From positions 305,445,719-305,509,718 of the forward strand of contig CAKMRJ010002223.1 of the NCBI GenBank assembly GCA_928212115.1: a stretch of 64,000 nt of DNA, in the 5' to 3' direction. The translations under genes were made by a program, and so were the position numbers. This document shows positions 1 through 11,370 of this stretch, piece after piece. Under the pieces are notes generated by a model. It saw only the letters and a list, made by a program, of their open reading frames with translations. It was not told the DNA's origin and made no database searches. The stretch comes from Lactuca virosa. Taxonomy: Eukaryota > Streptophyta > Magnoliopsida > Asterales > Asteraceae. Within the stretch, counting starts at the first letter, position 1; the number at the start of each line of letters is the position of its first letter.

Positions 1-202
1 CTCGTCGAGTCCACTCATTAAATCCACGGGAGAAACCCGACTCGACTCGGCGAGTTGGACCCTCAACTCGTCGAGTCCACTCATTAAATCCACGGGAGAA
101 ACCCGACTCGACTCGGCGAGTTGGACCCTCAACTCGTCGAGTCCCTCCTTTAATCACAAGATTAACCTACACCATAATACCTCTGAAAATACGGATGTTA
201 CA
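1..202 (-). repeat. Gypsy-A 3' LTR, partial (cut by window edge)
   Basis: Read on the minus strand this is the first about 200 bases of an LTR beginning TGTAACATCC at position 202, directly next to a purine tract (203-215). The same sequence returns at about 19960-20100 as the start of the other Gypsy-A LTR. A 66-bp block is present twice in tandem (1-66 and 67-132). It contains the palindromes ACTCGTCGAGT and ACTCGGCGAGT, which recur in Gypsy-A and Gypsy-C LTRs. The rest of the LTR lies left of the window. Confidence 0.75.
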
Positions 203-215
203 ATTCTCCCCCACT
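203..215 (-). other. Polypurine tract of Gypsy-A (copy 1)
   Basis: Reverse-complemented, the tract reads AGTGGGGGAGAAT and sits immediately before the LTR start TGTAACATCC. It is the usual priming site for plus-strand DNA synthesis. The same arrangement occurs at 20101-20113 and, in plus orientation, in Gypsy-C at 59259-59272. Confidence 0.75.
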
Positions 216-1411
216 TGAATTAGATTTCGCCCTCGAAATCACTCCTTAACCATTCACATAATGAAATCATCAACCCAAAAGGCACCACCGAAAGGATCTC
301 ATACTACCCCGATAACTTTCTCTATGGACACCTGAAACCACACAAAACTCCCAAGACCAGAACTGAACCAACTCTTCCGTCGCTAATATACTCCTTCCCA
401 CTATCCGGAAGCTCTAGTGGCCTGACCCGCCGCCAGACCGCCTACTCAAGCGATCACCATGATATTCGCTCCTCGAATATCAAACCCTGATAACTCACTG
501 ATGCTCTGATTCTCACAAGACCAAATCCAACAATCGGTTACCGCTCACTCATATCATCATGCTAATGATCCAAATCACGCTCCAAAAACGGAAGGGTCCA
601 CACCCCACCAGGGATCATACACTAAACTGCTATCAGAACCCATCCGAACAAAGAATCCTCAACACTCTTCCCTTCAGACACAAGAGAATAACCAGGCTCG
701 CTCAGAAGTGTCCTTAGACATCACAATCACAAGTCCCAACTTCGTTCTTTATACCCCTTTTTAATACTGAGCACTAGGTCAACTTCTGACTCCACAGTTG
801 AACCTCCAAAGGTTACCCATTTCACACCTCAACATGTCTCACTGACTTCCTTCCCACACTAGCTATCTCGGCCCAGTGTGACACACAAGTCACGAAGTTC
901 TCTTTACCCCAACGGATTCCACAATCCTACAAAATTGTTTCACCCTCGACCCCCGCCGAACACTACTCCCTAGATACGAGCGCCTCGCGGTACCTCCCGC
1001 ACCAACGAACTGACCCACTCCGGTCTAAAACATCTGATGACAAACAATATTCCTCAAAATGGAACCCATCCCAGAATCCGGAGTCTCATTTCGCCTACTC
1101 AATGCACCACTAGAGTCAAACTCAATATCGAGAGTCTGGTCCGATCCAGAATTGGAACCACTCGTCCCAATGAACCACTCAACCCATGACTCATGACCCG
1201 CAACCCATGCGTACCTCACTGATTCACTTCCCTTAGCCACGAAAACCACTACTCCATTCAAAATATAACGACTTCCGACAAACATGGAGACCCCAGTCTC
1301 GCCCCTGGTTCGACCCCAGGCTTCCACAAGTCAAATATTAGGGCTACCCAAGCCTAAAACTCTTTTGCGTCAAGCTCTGATCAGAGAGCACTTCATCACA
1401 ACATTCTCTCG

Positions 1412-1747
1412 CTGACTAGTGGGTACTACAGCTCCACGTAATATCACAATGACCTCCTACTGAATAGTGAGTACTACGGCTCCCCGTAGCATCACCACAC
1501 CCCTCACTGAATAGTGAGTACTATGGCTCCCCGTAGCATCACCACAACCTCTCGCTAAATAGTGAGTACTACGGCTCCCCGTAGCATCACCACAACCTCT
1601 CGCTGAATAGTGAGTACTACGGCTCCCCGTAGCATCACCACAACCTCTCACTGAATAGTGAGTACTACGGCTCCCCGTAGCATCACCACACCCTCTCACT
1701 GTATAGTGAGTACTACGGCTCCCCGTAGCATCACCACACCTCTCTAC
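1412..1747. repeat. 48-bp minisatellite in Gypsy-A (about 7 units)
   Basis: Tandem units of 47-48 bp with the core GTGAGTACTACGGCTCCCCG start near 1413, 1461, 1508, 1556, 1604, 1652 and 1700. The last copies decay into a related sequence up to about 1790. The equivalent array in the second internal copy (21311-21597) has one unit fewer. The frames it opens on either strand are products of the repetition and not genes. Confidence 0.85.
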
Positions 1748-3608
1748 ACTGACTCATTAAAACTGCAGCTCCCCGCAGTCTTACCGCACTTACTCTTACC
1801 ACTTCACAATCTCATCCTCAGGTTGACACCATACTGCGATCATTAACTCATGCTCTGCGGCCCAGCATAGATAGGTACACACACACCCATCCGGGCTAAG
1901 CATCACTACTTCGGACGACCATCGTCGTGACAACGCCTCTCTTCCTCGCTGCAATTCACATTCTCAAATAAATCCATTTGATGTCAATTAGCTGAAGGGC
2001 CCCTACCGGAACCATAGACACTTGATACACCACTCGACATCTCAAACTCAAACTCAAAACAATCCGAGATTTTAGGACATTAAACTCGGATACTCCGGAA
2101 TACCATCACAACACCTCGCAGTGTCTCGACTCTACCACTGATCTCATACTCATGGCATCATACTCAGATACCGCATTGCTTCCTCGGAGCCTTGCAACCG
2201 GTCTTTCTCTCGTGCCACTTGTAACCCCGGAATACTCCATCTCCCAAACTGAAACACGGAGAAATCGCCAACGGCTCGGAACACGAAAATGACCCACCGA
2301 AGCTCTTTCCTCTATTGCTCGAAACCAAGCGATATTACGCATGCCGTCCCAGAAATTGGCTGCCTGATCATCTCTTACCCTTTCCAAAGAGCATAGAATA
2401 GTCCATTCATCGAACCAAAATCTCCCAACTACCGAAGTATCCCTATGAACCATCCACCTCAAAAAATTCTTATCTGCCACAAGGCCTCTGACCAACGGCC
2501 ACCTGCCGTGCAGACACTCACCCTTCCTTGAACGCGGACAACATACATTAACTCCCTCTGCAACTCACCTCGACCACCAATAACCCTGGTCTCGGGAATT
2601 CACACCGCATGTCTCTATATCCAGTTCTCTAACCACTCTTGAACAAACCTCTGATCTCCTTAAAAAAAAGTACCCGGTTCTCCCCCACTCAGGGTTCGAG
2701 CCATCACTAATTGGTTCACCAACAATCTATCCCACAGACTGTTTTTACCAGTAACATCGCACCTATTCTTGGAAGGTGATACACTATGCTCGATGATCTC
2801 CCCGATGGAGATCAAACAACTCCAAATACCCCGAATCTCAGATGGAATCCTCAGAAGCTTCTCATCATTACTGCCTCTAGTCATTCAGAATCTCGCGCCA
2901 TCCCACTACCGGACATCTCAACTGTTCAGTAGTAACCCTGACTCTCTGTCTGAAAATAATGAACTAACATACTCCTCATCCTTGACTCCTCAACTGGCGT
3001 CCCATCACGTGAGTTATCATAAGAGCAGAGACCTCATTTCCATACTCGATACCCATCATAGACACTAAGAGCCATTGCTCCGATATAATCTTCTTGACCG
3101 TCCGTTGCTGCAGCTAACACATGCCCTACTATGCTCAAATAGGGTGTATCCTGGTCCTTAACCATCTCAGTCCCCGCTGACAACCTGCTCTTGCTCTAAC
3201 ATTACCTCTCGGCAGACATACTGCCCAAATACTCTGATGGAAGGTCGCCATCAATGCTAACCCGCAGGGTTCTACCCCCAAGCTCGGAAACCGAATTCTC
3301 AACACCTCTTATGTTTCCCACAGGAAACGGAAATAATACCATCCATGTCACAGAAGGTGACATCTCCACTATCGGCTGATTTCTCAACTCATGCCGCAAT
3401 CCCCCATAACTGCCATCTCTACTCATCCTTGAGCCTTGCGACTTCATCTGCCATCTTACCAAAAATCCCTCGGAGCTAACTCGATTTCCCTCTCAAGGGA
3501 TGCTACACTAAAACTCGTTCATCATGGCCCTCTGGCCTCATACTCTTTCACATCTGATCACAGTCTAACCAATTTCAACGGAATAACTGGTAGAACCAGT
3601 AACACTAA

Positions 3609-3880
3609 CCGCCACGGGTCATGGTACTCGAACTATGTGGCCACCTCTCGATCTGCTATGAATCATGGTACCCGAACCATGTTATCTCTTCTCAATCCGC
3701 TACGAGTCATGGTACTCGACCCATGACATCACCTCTCGATCTGCTACAAATCATGGTACTCGAACCATGAAATCACCTCTCGATCTGCTACAAATCATGG
3801 TACTCGAACCATGAAACCACCTCTCGATCTGCTACAAATCATGGTACTCGAACCATGAAATCACCTCTCGATCTGCTACT
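3609..3880. repeat. 44-bp minisatellite in Gypsy-A (about 6 units)
   Basis: The period is 44 bp (starts near 3609, 3653, 3697, 3741, 3785, 3829, 3873). Each unit holds the palindrome-like CATGGTACTCGAACCATG. The central units are nearly identical, which suggests recent expansion. The segment is not present in the truncated second copy. Confidence 0.85.
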
Positions 3881-4822
3881 TAAAACCTCCGGAATGTTCC
3901 CTGTATCGAGTATGGGTCCTCTGCTTTCAGTAGTACGGGCCCATACTACCTACCACATCTACCCATACTTTCCACACAGACCATCCCCGAGTTCCTAAGT
4001 AGCTGCTCGACCTTCTCAATCACCAACCCCGTCATGCGTGTTCGCTCCTCTTGCAAAATATCCAACTCTGTCAGCGTACTCATCTGACTAGGGTCACCCT
4101 TTCCTAGGCTCTTCCTAGGTTCTCACACTTTTCCGCCATCAGCTGCTAAAGAACTCCTTATGATGCCAGCCATCTACCTCCTGAATATCGTCATATTCAC
4201 TTGGTAGCTAACTCTCATCATCGAGAGTTCCACAAAGCACGAAGCAAGCAGCATTCGGGCATCGAATAATCTCTACCAACATGTAAAATCACTCTAGGTT
4301 ATTACCCACTTGCTCTCCTCATACTCAAAGGATACCACCGAACTCAAGCAACTTTACCCCACGCGGGCGTCTGACTACTCTCTCAGCAGACTCCTCAAAT
4401 TCTCATCTAGGTATCTCTCCTAGATTACTCCTCTACTCAAATCCCTCTCTAGAGGATTCCTGCTGGATACTCTTACTCAACACATGCTCGAAAGCACATC
4501 ACAGATAACAATAACTCCTAGGCTAAGGCATCACAAATCAGGCCACTCTAGTCCTAACATATGAAATACCTAGCCTATATCTAGCATGCATAATATGTCA
4601 TAGCATATCTCATAAATATCTCATAAATATCTCATAATACAAACGTAAGGGTATTTTGGGAAATCACCGTTCGGGCTCTGGCTGATTGTACACACTGCTC
4701 CAACTCGTACTCTTTTAGAAACTCTTGCTCGTTTTAGAAAAATCATTTCCTTGAAAAATTTTCTCAAATCCTCAGTTTGAGTCCAGATCTACCCGAAGGC
4801 GCATCCGAATCCCTCAAACCAA

Positions 4823-4838
4823 GGCTCTGATACCAACT
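4823..4838 (-). other. Primer-binding site of Gypsy-A
   Basis: On the minus strand the sequence is AGTTGGTATCAGAGCC, immediately after the LTR end TGTTACA. It is complementary to the 3' end of initiator tRNA-Met and is the same site used by Gypsy-C at 53742-53757. This fixes the orientation of Gypsy-A as minus strand. Confidence 0.8.
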
Positions 4839-5689
4839 TGTAACACCGTAATTTTTCAAACAGATTTTTCATTTTAAAATCACATACTTTTCATAACAAC
4901 TTGTATGGAAATATCGTTTATTCAAATTACAAAACACAACTCCATTAAAAATCCAGGATCCTCAAAACATAACTCTTTCTCTGGTGTGTACAATCAAGCC
5001 GGTGCCTTCCCGCGATTCCTGAGAACAACCTGAAACACATAACACATAACACGGTAAGCACGAAGCTTAGTGAGTTCCCCAAAATACCACATACAACACA
5101 TACGCCACTCGAGGCTACAGTGCGACCCTCCAGTCGATGTGTCTCAGCGGAACCCTCCAGTCCCGTAGCTCGTTGGACCCTCTGGTCCGGTCATAGCTCG
5201 TTGGACCCTTCGGTCCGGTCTGTATCGTTGGACCCTTCGGTCCGGTCTATATCGTTGGACCCTTCGGTCCGGTCTATATCGTTGGACCCTCCAGTCCGGT
5301 CTATACAACACATAGCATACATATATCACAATGCACATAATCTCATACATACACATAGCACACAAGACCCTCCGGTCTACATATAGATACCACTCTAGGT
5401 AAGGTATAGTGAGAAGACTCACCTGGCCAACAGCAAGTAAAGACCCCGCTCCCGGATCTCGAACTAGCCTCCACCTAACACAAGGGATGAATATCTCTAA
5501 GTGATACTATAATCACAACTCTAATGACCGAAGGCTATTCTTCCTCTTTTAACTTTTTGAAGTGGATAAAAGACCATTTTACCCCTCCATGGTCTCTACT
5601 ACTTATGTTGATCAAAGCCCCAAAGTCAACAGAAGTCAAACTCGAGTCAACAGTCCATGTTTGACCCGACTCGCCTAGTGCACCCTTGC
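4839..5689 (-). repeat. Gypsy-A shared LTR, 3' part (interrupted by Copia-1)
   Basis: The minus-strand LTR ends at 4839 with TGTTACA next to the primer-binding site. It runs to 5689, where Copia-1 was inserted, and continues at 19187-20100. Without the insertion it would be about 1,765 bp. It contains a 27-28 bp minisatellite (5171-5307). I see no coding region. Confidence 0.75.
5171..5307. repeat. 27-28 bp minisatellite in Gypsy-A LTR (5 units)
   Basis: Units beginning CGTTGGACCC start at 5171, 5199, 5226, 5253 and 5280. Each contains an inverted pair around GGTCC. Similar GGTCGAAAGGACCGAAGGGG blocks occur twice in each Gypsy-C LTR (about 53332 and 60836). Confidence 0.85.
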
Positions 5690-6016
5690 TGTAAGGGTCG
5701 AATAGTTGTAATTAGTCGAAGTATATATTTTGTACCCTTCGAACATTTTTGTAATCTATTTTACTAGGGCATTGTATTCGAAGCTTAACACTTAGTCCTT
5801 AGTATATTTTTTGTACGCTTTCCTCTCCTATAAATAGGAGTGCTTTCTAGGGTCATAGGAAAAAAAGTCTTTTACAGAATTACATCTTGTACTCTATAAA
5901 ACTTGAAAGCGTAATAGAGCTGAAACAAGATCATATTTACATCCTATGTCTAAATCTCGGATCATTACTTGAATTCATACTCTGATTAATTCATTACTCA
6001 ATTCATTGTTTCTACA
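5690..6016 (+). repeat. Copia-1 5' LTR
   Basis: Begins TGTAAGGGTC and ends TTGTTTCTACA, 327 bp, matching 18855-19181 with about six substitutions. A TATA box is visible in CTCCTATAAATAGGAG at about 5825-5840, itself an inverted repeat, so transcription would begin roughly 30 bp further on. The motif TTCGAA occurs at 5738 and 5777. Confidence 0.95.
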
Positions 6017-6017
6017 A

Positions 6018-6031
6018 TTGGTATCAGAGCA
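6018..6031 (+). other. Copia-1 primer-binding site
   Basis: TTGGTATCAGAGCA begins one base after the LTR end. It is complementary to the 3' end of initiator tRNA-Met, the usual primer for plant Copia elements. Confidence 0.85.
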
Positions 6032-6272
6032 GGAATCATATCTCTGATCTGATTTTCACATTGTTCAAAAGGTTTTTGAATCAATTTTTTGATTCAAAAG
6101 TTTCTGCACTTTTTGAAAGTGAAAAATTGTCTAGATCTTAGTCTGTGATTTGATTATGCATTTGAATCATTGAATCGAGTGTTCTACTAGTGATTCTGAT
6201 TTGAATCATATAGTTTGTTGTCAAATTCTCAAAGTTTCTTCAAAAATTCTCAAGGATTTATTCCGTACATCA

Positions 6273-7302
6273 ATGGCGTCATTCAATCTTAATTCCATGA
6301 CTTCGTTTTCTCATCTTCTAGGATCATCCACCAAAATTCCTATGCTAATCCCTGAATATTACGATCAATGGGCTGATTGTATGCAGGATTATCTCAACGG
6401 ATTGGATGAAGAACTGTGGAATTGCATTTCTGGCAATCTCAATCCACCAATGAATGTTCAACCAATTGGATCATCTTCTGGAAGTTCTGATGTTGAGAAT
6501 CAGTCTGATCGTCTGAAAAAGCTAGAGAAGAGATGCGTGAGAGAACTAAGAGGTGCTTTGCCTCCAGTTGTTTACAACTATGTGAGGAGTTGTACAACTG
6601 CAAAGGAGATCTGGAACAATCTCAAGGAGAAATTTCAGGGGAGTGAGAAAACAAAAGTTAACTCTGTGAAGCAATGCTTAGAGGAACTGAAGGACTTCAG
6701 ACAGAAAGATGGTGAAACGATTGAAGTTTACTACGATCGTCTTAATGAATTAATCTATCGATGCAATCGATATGGTATCACCAGATCAGCCATGGAGTTC
6801 AATTTAATTTTTGTTATGGGTCTTCGTAAGGAGTGGTGTAGTGTGAGCATGATGGTTAAGAATCAACAGAGCTTTGATACGTCAACTTTGAATGATTTGT
6901 ACAATCAGCTGAAGTCTCATGAAAGCGAAGTGAACGAAATTGCTGAAGAATCGAAGGCAAGTTTGGGAGGTCCACTAGCTTTGGTTTCGAAGATCTCTGA
7001 AAGGGAAGCTGAGATAGATATTTCAGATGAAGACGACGGGTTCATCATGAACTCAGATGATGAGGCGATTGCTTTCTATTCGAATAATCGTGTGAAAAAG
7101 TTCTTCAAAAAGCCATTCAATCCGAAGGCAAAGTCATCTGAGACAAAAGGGAATTTTTTGAGTAAAAGTGTTGGGGATGAGAAGAAGAAGGAAGAGAAGA
7201 AGGATACGAAGTTGTTGAGGGAAAACAGAGAAGAAGTTAAAGGGAGATGCTGGGATTGATTGTCATTATTGCAACGGAGCTAATCATTTAGCTAATGATT
7301 GT
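6273..7302 (+). pseudogene. Copia-1 gag (capsid and zinc knuckle), frameshifted
   Basis: The likely start is the ATG at 6273 (MASFNLNSMT); the frame is open upstream to 6201 but without a better ATG. The product has the copia gag fold region (PEYYDQWADCMQDYL near the start, then EIWNNLKEKFQGSEKTKVNS, and LKDFRQKDGETIEVYYDRLN) and ends in a basic tail. A one-base shift near 7250 separates it from the CCHC zinc knuckle at 7261-7302 (C-X2-C-X4-H-X4-C, starting CHYC). Gag would form the virus-like particle in the cytoplasm and bind element RNA. Because of the shift this copy could make only a capsid part lacking the knuckle. Confidence 0.85.
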
Positions 7303-9660
7303 ATGCTGAGAAAGAAAGATGAGAAAAAGAATAAGACGAAGGATGAAGCGTACTATGTGGAAAAGTTGGAGAGGTGCGTGCGAAGGCAAAGAATCTTTCG
7401 TTAGTTGCTCGTGGTGAACAAGAAGAAGATGGAACTTATCAAATTTGGTCATCTGGATCAGATGATGAGGAGATGCGAATCCAACCCACGGAGCAATGTA
7501 TGCAAAGATGGAAGAAGATTCATGAGGAGAAATACGAAGTTCATGGGAGATGCTTCGTATCAAAAGCTGCTGACAAATCTCCGATGACCACGAAGGTACG
7601 TAATATTCTTGAATCTTTTAATATTCCTACATGCTTATAATTCTGAATTAGTATCTTTCGATGAAACTGTTACTTATTTGATTTGATTGTTATCTGCTAG
7701 CAATGAGGCTAAGAAGCTGTCTATGCAGTTGCTAGAGACACAAAAGAAACTAGATTTGAAAATTACTAAGATAGATTGTTTGGAACTTCAAATAACTAAT
7801 ATCATGATGGATAGAGATAATTTGTCTAGTGAAACGAAACTGTTGTTAGCCCAGAGGAACATTTACTGTAATTCGGCTAAAAGATTGTATGGGAAATTAA
7901 CTGAACTTCATCATTCATGCGAAATCAGTAAAGAACAACATAGAAAATTGCTACCATTTTTAGCTTATGAAAGAGCTACGATAGATAACATTTTGTATGA
8001 CTGTGAAAAAGAAATAGCTGATTTTAACAAAGTTCCGAATGATAAATATAGATATGGAATAGTTAAAGTTGATGAATGTCTTGATGCGAATGAATTAGTT
8101 GATATTGTGAACGATACTTTGACTAAATCTGAACAAATTCAAATTTTGAAAAAGACTGAGAATTCTACGTCTGATTCTCAATCTAATTTTGCTGATATTG
8201 AAGATAATTCTGATAATATTAGTGAAATTAGTGAGCTTGAAGATGTTGATTGTTCTCAGTTGTCTGTTGTTAATGTTGCTTCAACATCTAAAGGGAAAGA
8301 AAAAGTTAAGGATGATGGTTGGTTGAAAGTGAACTGATATACCTTCAACTTCGAAAGTTTGTGAAATGAACTTCGTGGATCTCAAAGATAGCCAAACTGA
8401 TGATAGTGATGATGAAGATGAAGAGAAAATTTCGAAAGAAAAGAAATCTTCAAAGGAAGAAGAAATTCCTCGAATAGTTGTTGATCAAGTGTATGGTGAT
8501 ACACAAAAGTTCGAAAAAGTAATGAATGAAAAAGGTGAACATTATCTTGAAACGAATACAGTGGTTTATCCCAATTTCAAATGCACAGATGATGTCATTT
8601 TTCCAAATCAAGTTTTCGTCAAACTGGAAATGTTGAGAAAATCAAACCAGAATTAAAGAAGTTGGTTGAGGAGGATAATTCAAAAACAACTGAAGAAGTT
8701 TTTTTCGCAAATCAAAGCATAGTTGAAAACAACTTAACAAAGAATTCGTATGTATTTCAACGTCAAAAACCACAAAGACAATGGGTTGAAAAATCAAACT
8801 TGAAAAAGAGAATTCAAAACCTGTTGAAAAGAAACTGAAAAAGTTGTTAAACTAAATTCTAAGGAATTTAAAGATCAAATTGACAAATTTTCGAAGGAAA
8901 ACAACATTTCGAAAAGACAAGCAAGAAAGAAAATATTTGGCAAAATGTTGAGTCTCAAAAGATGTCTGAATCACAATCAAAAAAATGTTTTCAAAGCTAA
9001 AAATTCCTATTTTTCAATGAAAAACCAACATTCATCTCAATCAAATCATATAAGGTCTGAAGTGAATAAGCAACCAAAGTTTTCGAAAGTTTCTGAAATT
9101 AACAAATCAAGAGCATTTTTAAATAAACCTAATCCAAATCAAACATTTGTTCAACGACAAAATTTTAAATCACCAGTTGATTCATCATATGCTTCTTCTT
9201 TTCTAACAAATCCAAAGTTGATTTTGTTCCTCAAAAGCCAAATTTTCCTAATCATACGAAGAAAAATGAAAAAGTCACGTGAAAAAGGATGACTTCAAGG
9301 AAAACATTGATCATTGGCTTGAAGGCAAAGGAAAGATGTATCAGTCGAATGCATATTCAAAGGAACAAATTCATGAAGCATATGAAAAATATGTGAATAC
9401 TTCTTCGAACGGAAGTTCATCTTCTAAGGATTCGAACATCTCGGTCAAAGCTTGGAAACCAGTCTCAAAGGCAAAGAATGTTCATATTCAAACTCAGAAT
9501 TCGAAGGGTAGTGTCAGTGCACATTCGAAACCATCAAACACTTATGTTTCGGTTCCTTTAGATGATGAAGTGAACTTATTGATAGTCTCAAAACCAAAGT
9601 TTGTGATTGGGTTAAAAGTTCTTCATTACATTCAAATTAAAATCTAATTTCCAAGGACCC
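7303..9660 (+). pseudogene. Copia-1 long gag C-terminal/coiled-coil segment, fragmented
   Basis: Between the zinc knuckle and the protease lie about 2.3 kb of plus-strand coding remnants in changing frames (7374-7640, 7687-8337, 8366-8656, 8945-9292, 9279-9647). The 7687-8337 piece has heptad-like leucine spacing and a heavily charged composition suited to a coiled coil, followed by an Asp/Glu-rich stretch. The 8366-8656 piece is acidic then basic, and the last pieces are Ser/Lys-rich. Extended coiled-coil gag regions of this kind are known in Sirevirus-type elements. I count at least four frame changes, so no functional product is expected. Confidence 0.65.
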
Positions 9661-9728
9661 AAAAGCCTTGGGTACCTAAATTTTTCAACTGATTGCAGGT
9701 ACTGAGTGACGAGCAATATGATAACAAG

Positions 9729-11170
9729 TGGTATATTGATAGTGGTTGCTCTCGTCACATGACTGGGAAGAAGGAGAATTTACGAGATTTTCGAAGTCTC
9801 AAAATGCTGGAGTAGTAAAATTTGGGAACAATCAAAATGTCAAGTCAAAGGATAGGGAAATCACAATGGACAATTCACAGTGAATCGTGTTGCATATGTT
9901 GAAGGTCTTCAACATAACTTGATAAGTGTTTCTCAACTTGTTTTGGGCAGGACAATCAAGTTCTCTTTTAACGAAGAAGGAAGTATTTTCGAATGTCAAC
10001 ACAAACGAAGTATTACGAAATCCAAAGGAAATGTGACATGTTCACTCTTGACATCAATCCTATAGTAGGCAAACCTGGTGTATGCCTTCTTTCGAAAGCC
10101 ACATCTGATCTAAGCTGGCTATGGCATCGACGACTTTCACATCTCAACTTTCGAAACATCAACAAACTGGTGTTACAAGATCCGGTAAGAGGTTTACCTG
10201 TACTTAAATTTGATAATGATTCTTTATGTGCAGCTTGTGAAGTTGGCAAGCAACATAAACAAGGTCATCCAATTACGATAGATTCGAAAATTGTTGCACC
10301 CTCTGAGCTTTTGCATATTGATTTGTGTGGCCCTTCGACTGTTTCAACTCTCAACAAGAAACGGTACATTTTAGTTATTGTTGATGATTTTTCCAGATTT
10401 ATGTGGGTTTATTTTCTCAGGGAAGTTGCACAAATCATGATTGATTTTATCAAAAATATGGAAACGACATTAAAGAAGATTGTTCGAAAGATCAAGAGTG
10501 ATCATGGAACTGAATTTAAGAACAATGTTCTTGATTCATTTTTGGTGACAAAGGGATTTCGCATAATTTTTCATCTCCTTACACACCACAACAAAATGGT
10601 GTTGTAGAACGAAGGAATCGTCACTATGCGAAGCAGCAAGAACCATGTTGGCATATGCGAATTTACCTCAATATCTTTGGGCTGAGGCAATATCCACTGC
10701 ATTTTTACTCAGAACAGATCTTTCATACACAGGCTTTTAATATTACACCATATGAAATTCTGAATAATCGTAAACCTAATGTGAAATTCTTTCATATTTT
10801 CGGATGTAGGTGCTTTATTTTGAATCTCAAGGATCATCTTTCGAAATTTCAGCAAAGCTGATGAAGGGATTTTTCTTGGATATTCGCACAATTCTGTCGC
10901 ATATCGTGTGTTAAATAAGCGAACACGAAAAGTGGAAGAAACTTTCAATCTCACATTTGATGATTACTATGTTAAACAAAATGAGCATAAATTTGCAAAT
11001 CATCCAATTTTACAAGACACACAAGTTGAAACTGAATCTTTACAATGGATGATATTGATTATGATTTGATTTTTGGTATTTCAGATCATGCAATCGATGC
11101 TGAAATTCATGCTCCTGATAATCACATACCAGAATTTGCGAAGTTTACTGATGAATCAACATCAACTCCT
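9729..11170 (+). pseudogene. Copia-1 protease and integrase, frameshifted
   Basis: The aspartic protease motif WYIDSGCSRHMTG lies at 9729-9767. The gag-pre-integrase zinc region follows (WHRRLSHLN at 10122, then C-X2-C in CAACEVGKQH near 10230). The integrase core shows HIDLCGP with the first Asp at 10320, SDHGTEF with the second Asp at 10500, and the Glu in NGVVERRN at 10607. That Glu lies in a different frame from the two Asp codons, so at least one indel disrupts the catalytic core. Further breaks lie around 9790-9880 and 10640-10860. The part after 10860 is the integrase C-terminal region in pieces. Integrase would insert element cDNA into host DNA; this copy cannot encode it. Confidence 0.85.
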
Positions 11171-11281
11171 CAAGAAGGCGAAGTATGCAAATAATCCAGT
11201 GGAGGGGAGCACTTGGATTCGAATACTTTAAATGACGAAGTGCATTCTTTCGAGGGGGAGAAAGAAACATTAAATGCAGAT

Positions 11282-11335
11282 GTTGAGGGGGAGTATAATG
11301 TTGAGGGGGAGTATAATGTTGAGGGGGAGCATATA
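11282..11335 (+). repeat. 18-bp tandem repeat with PPT-like purine runs
   Basis: Three copies of an 18-bp unit containing GAGGGGGAG lie in tandem, with another GAGGGGGAG at 11252. The motif resembles the true polypurine tract at 18845-18854 (GGGGGAGAT), and one more occurs near 17546. Multiplied polypurine-like motifs have been reported in Sireviruses. Here the unit is also translated as Glu/Gly/Tyr/Asn/Val repeats between integrase and reverse transcriptase. Confidence 0.75.
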
Positions 11336-11370
11336 GAAAATATTGCAAATAATAATGATTTTGATGATGT

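Larger units (their letters stand above)
203..4838 (-). mobile_element. Gypsy-A internal region, first copy (non-coding, LARD-like)
   Basis: The internal domain runs from the primer-binding site (4823-4838) down to the polypurine tract (203-215), all on the minus strand. I see no reverse transcriptase, RNase H or integrase motif in any open frame, and the minus-strand frames (for example 1025-1327, 2106-2495, 3202-3462) match nothing I recognise, so this looks like a large non-autonomous derivative. Kinship to chromodomain Gypsy elements is suggested by the 27-bp leader motif at about 3925-3951, the reverse complement of Gypsy-C leader sequence at about 54509-54536, and by the shared tRNA-Met type priming site. 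A short minus-strand frame at about 3985-4097 could be a gag leftover. Bases 203-2321 are repeated almost identically at 20101-22170. Confidence 0.7.

Noticed and set aside
1..140. CRISPR-like direct repeats (GTCGAGTCC arrays)
   Set aside because: These are dispersed LTR palindromes and one 66-bp duplication in a plant retrotransposon, without regular unique spacers.
1457..1846. Protein-coding frames on both strands over the 48-bp repeat
   Set aside because: They exist because the 48-bp period is a multiple of three. They have no domain and are interrupted outside the repeat.
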